Assembly (NCBI GenBank): GCA_022565615.1 | Contig: JAIUMM010000009.1 | Coordinates: forward strand, 1-49,123 | Origin: Nanobdellota archaeon | GTDB taxonomy: Archaea > Nanobdellota > Nanobdellia > Woesearchaeales > UBA583 | Direction: 5' to 3' | Length of the DNA: 49,123 nt | Program-made: the position numbers and the translations under genes | Notes under the pieces: generated by a model | The model's database searches: none | What the model was told of the DNA's origin: nothing | Seen by the model: the letters and a program-made list of their open reading frames with translations, nothing else | Part shown: positions 35,260-43,480 of the stretch, piece after piece | How the letters are laid out: each line of letters opens with the position of its first letter | How positions within the stretch are numbered: position 1 is the first letter of the stretch

Positions 35260-36516
35260 TTACAGAATTTGAATTTCAATGCAACATCTATACATTCTTG
35301 GAGCAGATTGTCCTACTTTTCTAATATTTAAAATTTTTACATTAATATTTTTTTGTTTAGCAATTTTATATATTTTTTTAATAGTATCATTTGAAAAATT
35401 ATCTAATTCTTCTTCTTTTAAAAAACAATAGAGATAAATGATTCCTCCTTTAATGCATAATTGAAATGCTTTTGCTAAAAATTCAATAGCAGTTTTTGGA
35501 AGAGGCATGTATATTGAATTATATTTATCAATTTCATTAAGTGGTTTTGAAGTAGTAAGTAGTTGGAGGAGATAGTTTTTTTCAAGTAATGTTTTAATGG
35601 TATATATTTTTGTTTTTAATTTTATTGAATAATCAATAAAGTTAGGATTACATATGAGAAGAAGTAAAAGTTTTAATTTTTCTTCTTCATTAATAGTATT
35701 TAGATTAACTTCAATAGTTTTAATATTGAGTGAATTAAATTCTTTAGAATATTCAAAGAGTTCTTTATAGTTTAGTTCTTCTACTATTTTAGAATTATAT
35801 TCAATATTGTATTCTTCAATTTCTTTTAATATTGAATTATATGAGTTCACATCACAATTTTTAAAATGATATATTAGTTGGTTTAAAGATTGAAGAATTT
35901 TTTTTTCATATAATGGAATTGAATACTTTTTACAAATTTCTTGTATTTGTTTAAATATTTGTGATTTTTTTAAATTACTTTTATTATGTTCAATATTTTT
36001 TAGAGCATATTCATGTCCTTGTGGATTTAACTCAATTGACGTTAATCTTGAAATATTGGGTTGGTATTTAGAAATTACAAATGAATAAGGTCCAGCACCT
36101 GAGAAGAGGACTAACTCGTTAGAATATTTTTTAACATTTTTTGCAATATACTCTCGCTCAGTTGAGAGTTTGGTTGAAAAATAAACTGAATTAATATCTA
36201 ATTCAATAAGTATTCCATTTTCTCTATATTGAGTTATTGTATTTTCAATTCCTGCGATATGCTTAAAATTTTGAGTTCTAAATTCTCCTTCATGAAAACT
36301 TGCTTTTGTTACAACAGTTTGAAGTTGAGGATTTAGATTAAGTAAAATTTCTCCAATTTGAGTTTCATATTCTTTTAATTCATCACAAATTTCAATAATA
36401 CCAATTGTTCCAACTATTTCAAATGATCTAGGAATTAGTAAATGTAGGGAGGGGGGAATAATTTTAATAAGTTTCTTCTTAAGAGAATTTGAATATGATT
36501 TTGAATTTAGATTCAT
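35260..36516 (-). CDS. trm5: tRNA (guanine-37-N1)-methyltransferase Trm5 with large insertion
   Basis: The SAM-dependent Trm5 methylates G37 beside the anticodon. IPRSFEIVGTIGIIEI, KHIAGIENT, FSTKLSTERE and LFSGAGPYSFVISKY (the SAM loop) give the typical order, then SIELNPQGHEYALKNIEHNK. In ordinary Trm5 the next element is a short strand leading to the NLPK motif. Here about 150 helical residues intervene before YMPLPKTAIEFLAKAF. The Asn of NLPK is Met in this copy. C-terminal KILNIRKVGQSAPRMYRCCIEIQ fits the family. Length is 418 versus about 330 usually. Confidence 0.88.
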   Translation of the reverse strand: MNLNSKSYSNSLKKKLIKIIPPSLHLLIPRSFEIVGTIGIIEICDELKEYETQIGEILLNLNPQLQTVVTKASFHEGEFRTQNFKHIAGIENTITQYRENGILIELDINSVYFSTKLSTEREYIAKNVKKYSNELVLFSGAGPYSFVISKYQPNISRLTSIELNPQGHEYALKNIEHNKSNLKKSQIFKQIQEICKKYSIPLYEKKILQSLNQLIYHFKNCDVNSYNSILKEIEEYNIEYNSKIVEELNYKELFEYSKEFNSLNIKTIEVNLNTINEEEKLKLLLLLICNPNFIDYSIKLKTKIYTIKTLLEKNYLLQLLTTSKPLNEIDKYNSIYMPLPKTAIEFLAKAFQLCIKGGIIYLYCFLKEEELDNFSNDTIKKIYKIAKQKNINVKILNIRKVGQSAPRMYRCCIEIQIL

Positions 36517-36576
36517 TATAAAATTAATTAAGAACTATTAATTTAAATATATAACTTAAATTTAAAAATAAATTTT

Positions 36577-36765
36577 TTAATATTTTCCAACTGTGTCAAT
36601 CATTTCAACATGAGACATAATTGCTCCTCTACAACAATATTTTTTAATTTTCAAAGAGTCTAATGCTTCTTTTTTACTTTTTCCTTCTGAAATCATTTGA
36701 TGGTACGGCTCCCAAGAAGAACCAATCACATTACCACATGAAAAACATCTAACAGGTATTATCAT
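36577..36765 (-). CDS. rpoN: DNA-directed RNA polymerase subunit N (Rpb10)
   Basis: 62 residues, starting MIIPVRCFSCGNVIG. The zinc site is the CxxC at the start plus the CC pair (KYCCRG), the usual Rpb10 pattern. Small core subunit of archaeal RNA polymerase. Stand-alone gene between trm5 and rpsJ. Confidence 0.97.
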   Translation of the reverse strand: MIIPVRCFSCGNVIGSSWEPYHQMISEGKSKKEALDSLKIKKYCCRGAIMSHVEMIDTVGKY

Positions 36766-36908
36766 ATTAATATAAATATAATTGTGTTTATAAAGGTTTT
36801 GAACAATAAAAAATTATTTAGATTAAGATTAATTATTATTGTATAAATAATTTTTCTATTAGAATAAATATGATTTGAGACACGAATTTAAAAAAATTAA
36901 AGTAAATT

Positions 36909-37223
36909 TTAAATTACTTTTAGTTCAATATTAAGACCAGTTGGAATTGGAACTTTCATAATCATTCTAATTACTCTGTCATTAATTTGAACATCCATAA
37001 GTCTTTTATGAATTCTCATTTGATATCTTTCAAATGATGCTTTACCATCTCCACAAGGAGACTTTCTTGTGGTAACCTTCAACTTTTTTGTAGGCATAGG
37101 AATTGGACCTTTTAAGGTAACTCCTAATTTATCACAAATAGCTGAAATTTCTTCCACAAATGAATTCAAGTTAGAGATATTATCTCCAACAAGCTTAATT
37201 CGTAAATATTGTTGTTGTGCCAT
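36909..37223 (-). CDS. rpsJ: Ribosomal protein S10
   Basis: 104 residues of the uS10 family: LRIKLVGDNISNLNSFVEEI, GVTLKGPIPMPTKKLKVTTRKSPCGDG and RIHKRLMDVQINDRVIRMIM. It follows tuf by 14 bases, the conserved archaeal EF-1A/S10 operon order. Confidence 0.97.
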   Translation of the reverse strand: MAQQQYLRIKLVGDNISNLNSFVEEISAICDKLGVTLKGPIPMPTKKLKVTTRKSPCGDGKASFERYQMRIHKRLMDVQINDRVIRMIMKVPIPTGLNIELKVI

Positions 37224-37237
37224 CTTTATTTAGTTAA

Positions 37238-38512
37238 TTATAATTTTAATGGCTTTGTTACAATGTCCATACATTGTCCTGCAGCAACAGTTTTACCACT
37301 ATCTCTAATTGCAAATCTTGCTAATTGAGGAATAACATCTCTTTTTTCAATAACTACTGCTTTAAGAGGTGTAAATTTAACAACAGCTGCGTCTCCATTT
37401 TTAATAAAGTCAGGATTGTCTTGAACTTCAGGTGATAATTTTTTAACAATCTCAGTAACTCTACATGAAACTTGTGCAGTGTGAATGTGAAATACAGGTG
37501 AATATCCAACTGTAATAACACTTGGATGGTTTAAAACCATAATTTGTCCTGTAAATTCTTGAACTAATGAAGGTGGTGAATCAGGTGTTCCAATAACATC
37601 TCCTTTAGCTAAATCTCCTTTGTTAAATCCTTTAACTGAAAATCCAACATTAAATCCAGGAGGAGCTTCTTTAACTTTTTCGTGGTGCATTTCTACATCT
37701 TTAACTTCTCCAGCCATTCCAGTTCCAGTTTTAGCAGGTACAGCAACAACTTTAGTATTAGGTCTTAACATTCCAGTTTCAACTTTACCAACAGGTACTA
37801 GTCCAATTCCTTTAATTGCATATACATCTTGTAGAGGTACTCTTAAAGGTAATTCTGTAGGTCTATTTGCAGGTTCATATGAATTTAATAATTCAAGTAA
37901 AGTTCCTTCAGTATACCAAGGCATTTTATCAGATTTTTTAACTACATTATCTCCCATTAAGGATGCAATTGGAATAAATCTTACTGATTTGAAACCTAAT
38001 CTTCCAACTAAAGCGTTAACTTCAACTTTAATCTCATTAAATCTACTCTCAGCATATTCTCTCATATCCATTTTATTAACTGCAACAATTAGTTGGTCAA
38101 TTCCAAATACTTTTGATAAATATGCGTGTTCTTTAGTTTGTGCATTAACACCATCAGTACAAGCTACTACTAAAACTGCAGCATCTGCTTGTGATACTCC
38201 TGTAATCATGTTTTTAATGAAGTCAGCGTGACCCGGTGCATCAATAATTGTAAATTCATACTTATCTGATTCGAATTTTTTGTGAGATAGATCAATTGTT
38301 ACTCCTCTTGCTCTCTCTTCTCCTAAGTTATCCATAACATAAGCAAATTCAAATCCTGCTTTTCCATTAGCAGCAGCTTCTTCTTTTAGTTTTCTCATTG
38401 TTTGTTCGTCTACTCCTCCAGCATCAAATAACAATCTTCCAACTGTTGTTGATTTTCCGTGGTCAACGTGTCCAATGAATACTACATTAAAGTGTTCTTT
38501 ATTACTTGCCAT
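37238..38512 (-). CDS. tuf: Elongation factor 1-alpha
   Basis: The GTPase that carries aminoacyl-tRNA to the ribosome. GHVDHGKST at residues 14-22 is the P-loop, DAPGHAD the switch II motif and NKMD the guanine-specificity motif. The second and third beta-barrel domains are complete, ending in DSGKTVAAGQCMDIV. Length 424 is normal. Genes of this type are highly expressed. Confidence 0.98.
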   Translation of the reverse strand: MASNKEHFNVVFIGHVDHGKSTTVGRLLFDAGGVDEQTMRKLKEEAAANGKAGFEFAYVMDNLGEERARGVTIDLSHKKFESDKYEFTIIDAPGHADFIKNMITGVSQADAAVLVVACTDGVNAQTKEHAYLSKVFGIDQLIVAVNKMDMREYAESRFNEIKVEVNALVGRLGFKSVRFIPIASLMGDNVVKKSDKMPWYTEGTLLELLNSYEPANRPTELPLRVPLQDVYAIKGIGLVPVGKVETGMLRPNTKVVAVPAKTGTGMAGEVKDVEMHHEKVKEAPPGFNVGFSVKGFNKGDLAKGDVIGTPDSPPSLVQEFTGQIMVLNHPSVITVGYSPVFHIHTAQVSCRVTEIVKKLSPEVQDNPDFIKNGDAAVVKFTPLKAVVIEKRDVIPQLARFAIRDSGKTVAAGQCMDIVTKPLKL

Positions 38513-38581
38513 TTTTAATTGATTTTCGTAATTTCATTACAACAGAGATTACTCTCTATACTTATTCATAAATGAGAGGAG

Positions 38582-38591
38582 TTTTATAAAT
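38582..38591 (-). promoter_or_regulatory. TATA-like box A of the tuf-rpsJ operon
   Basis: On the minus strand ATTTATAAAA lies about 69 bases before the tuf ATG, so the mRNA would have a leader of about 45 bases, longer than in most genes here. The leader contains an AGAG...CTCT symmetry. Confidence 0.4.
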
Positions 38592-38709
38592 ATTTCTACA
38601 CAACTCAAAAACAAAGAAACTTTTTAGAAGTTTTATTACTTAAAAAAAATAAATTTTATTTTAATATTAATATTTAAAGTTAAATAGTTTAAATTAATTT
38701 AAAAAGTGT

Positions 38710-39240
38710 TTAAAATTCAAATTGTGACACTTTATTTCTCTCTAGGTATCCATAAAAACTTTTATGGCTTGCTCCTTTAATAAGCATACTTAGTGCTTCA
38801 TGAACTAATTGGACATTTTCAAACTTACCAATTACTGCTACAAAATTATCTTTAATTGTAACTTTACACATAGTAATTTCTTCAATTAATTTTCTAGTTT
38901 TTCCTTCTTGTCCAATAACTCTTCCCATAACTACTTTGAGTCTGTGTGAGTCTCTTACACTTTTTTTAACATCAATCACATCAAGTACAATAAACTCATC
39001 TTCTAATAATAATGCATTTTCTGGAGAAAAACCATAATTAATTGCTTGAAGTACTAATGACGTAACATATCTTTTTGAGGAGTCTTCCCCATTAATTATA
39101 ATTTCTCCACTTTTAGAGTCAATATTGAGTGAGACTTCAAATTTACTTTCAATTAATTTACGAGTACTTCCTTCTTGACCTATAACAACTGGGAGTCTTG
39201 ATAAACTTACAAAAACTTGTTCTTCATCTAACATATACAT
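38710..39240 (-). CDS. Dim2/Pno1-like KH-domain protein
   Basis: 176 residues with two KH domains. The first is degenerate (LPVVIGQEGSTRKLIESKF) and the second has a clear VIGQEGKTRKLIEEIT. The C-terminal FYGYLERNK and the long linker (SPENALLLEDEFIVLDVIDVKK) fit the archaeal Dim2/Pno1 family, which helps mature the 3' end of 16S rRNA and partners eIF2-alpha/Nob1. Minus-strand gene with its own upstream gap. Confidence 0.88.
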   Translation of the reverse strand: MYMLDEEQVFVSLSRLPVVIGQEGSTRKLIESKFEVSLNIDSKSGEIIINGEDSSKRYVTSLVLQAINYGFSPENALLLEDEFIVLDVIDVKKSVRDSHRLKVVMGRVIGQEGKTRKLIEEITMCKVTIKDNFVAVIGKFENVQLVHEALSMLIKGASHKSFYGYLERNKVSQFEF

Positions 39241-39291
39241 ATAGAAGTATCATTTAATTTAAAAAGATGATGAAGAAATTTCACATTCTTA

Positions 39292-39564
39292 TTAAAGATC
39301 AAATGTGTTCATAAATTCTTTTAATGGCTTGAGTTTAGATATTTGCTCATAACCTTTAGGTGTTAATGAATAAAAATGTTGTTTTTTAATTATACTTAAT
39401 TTTATATATTCTTTTACTTCTAATTCTTCACTATATTTTTTAAACGCTTCATGAGATAAATTCGCTTTTCTGAGTAGATGTGTAATTTTTATTTGATTGT
39501 TATTTTGAGATATTGAGAGGAGAATGTCTAATACAATTTCAGCTTTGTTTCGTTTATAACTCAT
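39292..39564 (-). CDS. Winged-helix transcription regulator
   Basis: 90 residues. NKAEIVLDILLSISQNNNQIKITHLLRKANLSHEAFKKYSEELEVKEYI is a winged helix-turn-helix, and YSLTPKGYEQISKLKPL the wing and terminal helix, as in archaeal HTH_45-type proteins. It lies 6 bases after a 7-TM protein gene and is the last gene of a three-gene operon. It may control its own operon. Confidence 0.82.
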   Translation of the reverse strand: MSYKRNKAEIVLDILLSISQNNNQIKITHLLRKANLSHEAFKKYSEELEVKEYIKLSIIKKQHFYSLTPKGYEQISKLKPLKEFMNTFDL

Positions 39565-39570
39565 TTTTAA

Positions 39571-40242
39571 TTATTTTCTAAATATTTTGATAAAAGTAAA
39601 TAAAAGTATTAAATATGAAACTAACAAAGCAATATGTCCTAAAATGTAGCAAACTGGTATAAAAGGAGTTAGAAATAATGTAAAGTATGTAATTGTTAGA
39701 TACATAAAAAATATGGAGAGAATACTCTTAGGTTTTTTATTAAAAAATGTGAGATTTAACACTATTATAAGATTAATTATAAATATTAAAAGTAAAAATA
39801 ATTGATATGAATATAGAATAAATGTGAGTAAAATTACAAAAAAACTCATTATGATAAAAAATATGGGGTTTAATTTCTTACAAGTCAAATATAAGGCAAT
39901 CAAAAGTCCTATAACTAATAATAATTTATGAATTATAATAGTTATTGAACTTATTGCAATTAAAGATTCGTTAAGAAAAATTGAAAGTAATAGTTGAATT
40001 TCTCTTCCAATTGAGATATATGCAATGTCTGTAAAAATTTTAAATAAATAGGATATACTAATTAAAAGAAAAGAGAGTGTTAAATAAAAATAGTTTTTAT
40101 TTTGAGAAAATTTAAATACTTTATATGAATAGATTGCAATTATTAGAGCAATAATCACAATAAATGCTTCTATGAAGCTATCTATTCCTAAAAACCATTT
40201 AGGGCTGTGATTATAAAATGTGATGTATGTATCTAGGTTCAT
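39571..40242 (-). CDS. Seven-transmembrane protein of unknown function
   Basis: 223 residues with about seven hydrophobic helices and short loops, no large soluble domain and no rhodopsin retinal-binding Lys in an obvious place. The order membrane protein then winged-helix regulator suggests a sensor or signalling pair. It starts 2 bases after the stop of the preceding 104-residue protein. Confidence 0.72.
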   Translation of the reverse strand: MNLDTYITFYNHSPKWFLGIDSFIEAFIVIIALIIAIYSYKVFKFSQNKNYFYLTLSFLLISISYLFKIFTDIAYISIGREIQLLLSIFLNESLIAISSITIIIHKLLLVIGLLIALYLTCKKLNPIFFIIMSFFVILLTFILYSYQLFLLLIFIINLIIVLNLTFFNKKPKSILSIFFMYLTITYFTLFLTPFIPVCYILGHIALLVSYLILLFTFIKIFRK

Positions 40243-40244
40243 TG

Positions 40245-40559
40245 TTAGTAATTATGTGAGGGAGTTTCTTCAATTAATAATAATTCTCCATTTGAATCTA
40301 TTAAGTATGTAAGTATAACACTTCCTTCTTGAGTAATTATGTAATATATTCTTTGATTTAAAATATTTTTTGAAGTATAGGATTTTAAAAGTTTACCTCT
40401 TGTTCTCATAAGGACATAGATTTCAGCTTCTTTTAAACTCTTTAAGGTGTTAGAATGTTCTTGAAAAGAATAGGTATTTTGTAAGTGAAGATCTTGAATT
40501 AATTCTTGGGGTGTATTTAAAATTTCTACTTGGTTAAAATTAATATTATATATTTTCAT
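40245..40559 (-). CDS. Hypothetical protein, first gene of the 7-TM operon
   Basis: 104 residues, alpha/beta, with beta-rich C-terminal half (YYIITQEGSVILTYLIDSNGELLLIEE). No signal peptide or motif recognised. It has the clearest Shine-Dalgarno in the window, AGGAGGT (40566-40572), six bases before the ATG. That suggests active translation from a leadered mRNA. Confidence 0.7.
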   Translation of the reverse strand: MKIYNINFNQVEILNTPQELIQDLHLQNTYSFQEHSNTLKSLKEAEIYVLMRTRGKLLKSYTSKNILNQRIYYIITQEGSVILTYLIDSNGELLLIEETPSHNY

Positions 40560-40565
40560 TGTATT

Positions 40566-40620
40566 ACCTCCTGGATTTTTTTAATCCATAGATATATTAT
40601 GTTTTTTTTGATATATAAAT
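40566..40620 (-). promoter_or_regulatory. Promoter, leader hairpin and Shine-Dalgarno of the 7-TM operon
   Basis: On the minus strand, in order: TATA box ATTTATATAT (40611-40620), a hairpin with 6-bp arms TGGATT/AATCCA and a 5-base loop (40572-40588), then AGGAGGT (40566-40572). The predicted start of transcription falls near the hairpin, so the RNA would begin with it and the hairpin abuts the ribosome-binding site. Confidence 0.55.
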
Positions 40621-40827
40621 AACGTGAAGGATTATTCATAAAATTTATAAATGTCATTTCGAGAAAATAGTAAATTTTTAACAGTTTTACTTATATTTTT
40701 ATTTAAGGTGAATTATAGAAATGAAGAACTTTGATAAAGTGAGGAGATTTTAAAATTGGTCTTAAAAACTTTTCAAAATGTGCTTTTCTCTCAATATCAC
40801 TTCTAGCTCTAACAGCTCCTTGAATTT

Positions 40828-42177
40828 TTACTCCTCCACTGCATTTTTGAATTCATTAAAGGAGATTGTGAGTATGTTTTTAATGGGGGTAGAAATTCCT
40901 TTTGCAACTATAATATTCAACTGAGCAGAAGGTGATTTAGTATGAGAGATTATTTTTTTAGAAATTGAATTTTCAAGAAGTCCATCTATTAGCAATATAT
41001 AAGAGTTTTCAAGATTTATATCCTTAAATTGTTTTAACTCTACATCAAACAATAATCCTAAGTGTTCATCAAAACCTACTACTCTTTGTTTATCTTCAAT
41101 TGCTTGCATATAATTTTCAATAACAAAAAACTCTTCTTTAGTAAAATGTTGCTTTTCTTCAAGTTCAGGAATTTCAATCTCTTCAATTTCTTCTTTTATA
41201 AAATTACTACTGCTATTATTTTCCTTATTAATTATTTTATTTTTGTCATCTTTTTTATTTTCTTGTTTTAATTGAGGTATTGTTTTTTTGGTAGTATCTT
41301 CTTTTGAAGTTGAAGAAGTTTTTAATTGTGTAACTTTTAAGAGAAGTTTATTGATTTCGTATTTTTTAAGTTGAGTTATTTCTTTTCCTTTTGGTGCAAA
41401 TAGAATTTGTGAAAAATTGAAATATTCTTTGAGTTGCATTGCAATTTTTTGAGCAGAAGAATCACCATCTAGAAGAAGAACTAATTGTTTTTTTGAATTT
41501 TTTTTTAAATCTGAGGAGAATTTTTTAAACCAATTAAGTTTTTTAATTTCTAAAATATCTAAATGAGAACCATTAACAGATATTACATTTTCAATTCCAT
41601 AAAATACTAAATGTTTTACATCAGATCTTCCTTCTACAAAAAATATGATTTCTGAGTTTTCAATACTAGAGGTACTATAACAGTTAGGAATTAATTCAAC
41701 AATTTGAGTTTTATCTTTTATACTTTTTTCAATATTATTTTTTAGACTAGAGTCTAAATTTAAACCTTTTTTTGAATTAGAAAAAAATTTTTGTTCTAAT
41801 TCTTGAGCTCTTGAATAGATTTCTTCTTCTATTTTTTTTTGACTCTCAATAATATCTTTTACAATAATACTCCCTGAAGTATGACCTATTTTTGTAATTT
41901 GTTCACATTTTGCTGCAAGTAAACATACAGTTTTAATATCTAAATTAGTTGGAATTGTACATGTTGCTTTTGAATTACCCTTTGTATTTTTAATTTCAAT
42001 TTCAATATTTCCAATATTTCCTTTTTTAACTAAATCTTCAAAACTTACACTATCTTTGAGGACATCTTTAAGTTGTTTGTATAATGTTCCAATAATATCT
42101 GTTTTATCAATAATTCCAGTAGTTGTAATTTGTAAAACAATACTATGAGTAGTATGTTGAAATTGTTTTGTTATCAT
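40828..42177 (-). CDS. dnaG: Archaeal DNA primase-like protein DnaG
   Basis: Toprim-domain protein of the archaeal DnaG family, which works in DNA priming and with the exosome. The ATG at 42177 is chosen because the family begins with helix/strand after a short start (MITKQFQHTTHSIVLQI). The Toprim core is EIIFFVEGRSDVKHLVFYGI (catalytic Glu) and VLLLDGDSSAQKIA (DxD). A low-complexity linker follows near residues 290-345, rich in Lys, Asn, Ser and Glu, before a short C-terminal domain (QAIEDKQRVVGFDE). Length 449 is normal. Confidence 0.93.
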   Translation of the reverse strand: MITKQFQHTTHSIVLQITTTGIIDKTDIIGTLYKQLKDVLKDSVSFEDLVKKGNIGNIEIEIKNTKGNSKATCTIPTNLDIKTVCLLAAKCEQITKIGHTSGSIIVKDIIESQKKIEEEIYSRAQELEQKFFSNSKKGLNLDSSLKNNIEKSIKDKTQIVELIPNCYSTSSIENSEIIFFVEGRSDVKHLVFYGIENVISVNGSHLDILEIKKLNWFKKFSSDLKKNSKKQLVLLLDGDSSAQKIAMQLKEYFNFSQILFAPKGKEITQLKKYEINKLLLKVTQLKTSSTSKEDTTKKTIPQLKQENKKDDKNKIINKENNSSSNFIKEEIEEIEIPELEEKQHFTKEEFFVIENYMQAIEDKQRVVGFDEHLGLLFDVELKQFKDINLENSYILLIDGLLENSISKKIISHTKSPSAQLNIIVAKGISTPIKNILTISFNEFKNAVEE

Positions 42178-42258
42178 TATTAAAATTATAAGTGGATATT
42201 TATTTATAAAATCATTTAAATACAAATATTTAAGAAATATTTATTTTTATAATTTTTA

Positions 42259-43473
42259 ATGTTAAATTTACCAGATTTAAAAAAACAAAGAAATAAGTTT
42301 GAAAAAAACTTTGGAAGATTAGATTATTTAGATGAGATTACACAATCAAAAAAATATACTGAGTTTCAAATTGCAGATACATTAAGACTTATTATATTTA
42401 ATTTTAAACCTCCACTATTCCTTTCTTCAAAAAAGAAAGTAAGAACTCAAAAAAATATTGAAATTTTAAATAAAGACAAAAGGTCTTTTGAATTATTATT
42501 GAAAAATAGAGAACTTATACCAATTATTCGAGAATTAGATGTATTTTTCTTTTATGAAATATTGCTCTTTTTAAGTCAAAATTCTAAAGATGAACTTATT
42601 AAAGTAATTGCTTCAATTCAAAAAGGAAATTTTAGAAATGAAGAGTTGTATTTTCAACTTGAATTTAGTAGAGTATATGAGAGAGATTTATTATATTCTT
42701 TAAGAATTCAGTATGAAACATTTAAAGAGTTTCCTTCAAATCCTCAAGATTTCTACTCTATAATAATATATGATAGAATACAAAAAGAGATTAATAGAAC
42801 GGCTCAAGAAGCATTAGATATTTTTCACTATCTTAAAAAATTTGTTAATTCAAATAGAAATCAGATAGTTATAGGTAATTTATCTTATGGAGAATATTTT
42901 GTAGTACATCCATTAAAAAAACTTTTTGACTCTATTAATTTGAGATACGCTTCTTTTAAAATTCCTTCTTCCAATCCTTCAATAACTCAAAATGATGAAA
43001 GTAATTTAATTAATATTGAATCTTTTGATGATGTATTTATAGTTGATGGGACTATTGAGTCAATTTCAACAAATCATGAAAATACAACGAGATTTCCTTT
43101 CTCTTTTACAAAAATATATTCATTTTTTAAGGAAAAAAAGAACTTTAATATAGTATTATGGTCAAAATCTTTTGAAAATTGTAAAAAAATAGAACTTCCA
43201 AATAATCGTGGAGGGCCTCAATTTATATTTTCAAATAATGAGTTAGCCTATAAAGAGACTAAAAAAAATATATTTTTAATTTCTTCAACAAGTTCAAATC
43301 AATCAGGATTTTTTGATGATTTTTCAGCATTTGCGTTCCCTTCAAAAATACGTTATTTTAATAAATTTGGTTTTCAAGAAAAGAATTTAGATGAGGTTAT
43401 AGAAATAAATAATTTAAAAGCAGAAGTAATGTTGAGAATTGAAAAGAAAGTATTAGAATTATCTTTAAACTAA
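42259..43473 (+). CDS. Hypothetical protein with possible phosphoribosyltransferase-like core
   Basis: 404 residues, Lys/Phe/Asn-rich. The N-terminal half is helical. The second half has a strand-loop pattern, QIVIGNLSYGEYFVVHPLKKLFDSI and then DDVFIVDGTIESIS, that recalls the PRPP-binding loop (VDGT) of phosphoribosyltransferase-like folds, but the match is weak. It diverges from dnaG and converges on mre11 with 7 bases between stops. Orphan. Confidence 0.65.
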   Translation: MLNLPDLKKQRNKFEKNFGRLDYLDEITQSKKYTEFQIADTLRLIIFNFKPPLFLSSKKKVRTQKNIEILNKDKRSFELLLKNRELIPIIRELDVFFFYEILLFLSQNSKDELIKVIASIQKGNFRNEELYFQLEFSRVYERDLLYSLRIQYETFKEFPSNPQDFYSIIIYDRIQKEINRTAQEALDIFHYLKKFVNSNRNQIVIGNLSYGEYFVVHPLKKLFDSINLRYASFKIPSSNPSITQNDESNLINIESFDDVFIVDGTIESISTNHENTTRFPFSFTKIYSFFKEKKNFNIVLWSKSFENCKKIELPNNRGGPQFIFSNNELAYKETKKNIFLISSTSSNQSGFFDDFSAFAFPSKIRYFNKFGFQEKNLDEVIEINNLKAEVMLRIEKKVLELSLN

Positions 43474-43480
43474 AATTAAT

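Noticed and set aside
37620-38231. 203-codon plus-strand open frame opposite tuf
   Set aside because: It is the antisense of the EF-1A coding region; such long mirror frames are common in strongly biased conserved genes, and its product has no family features.
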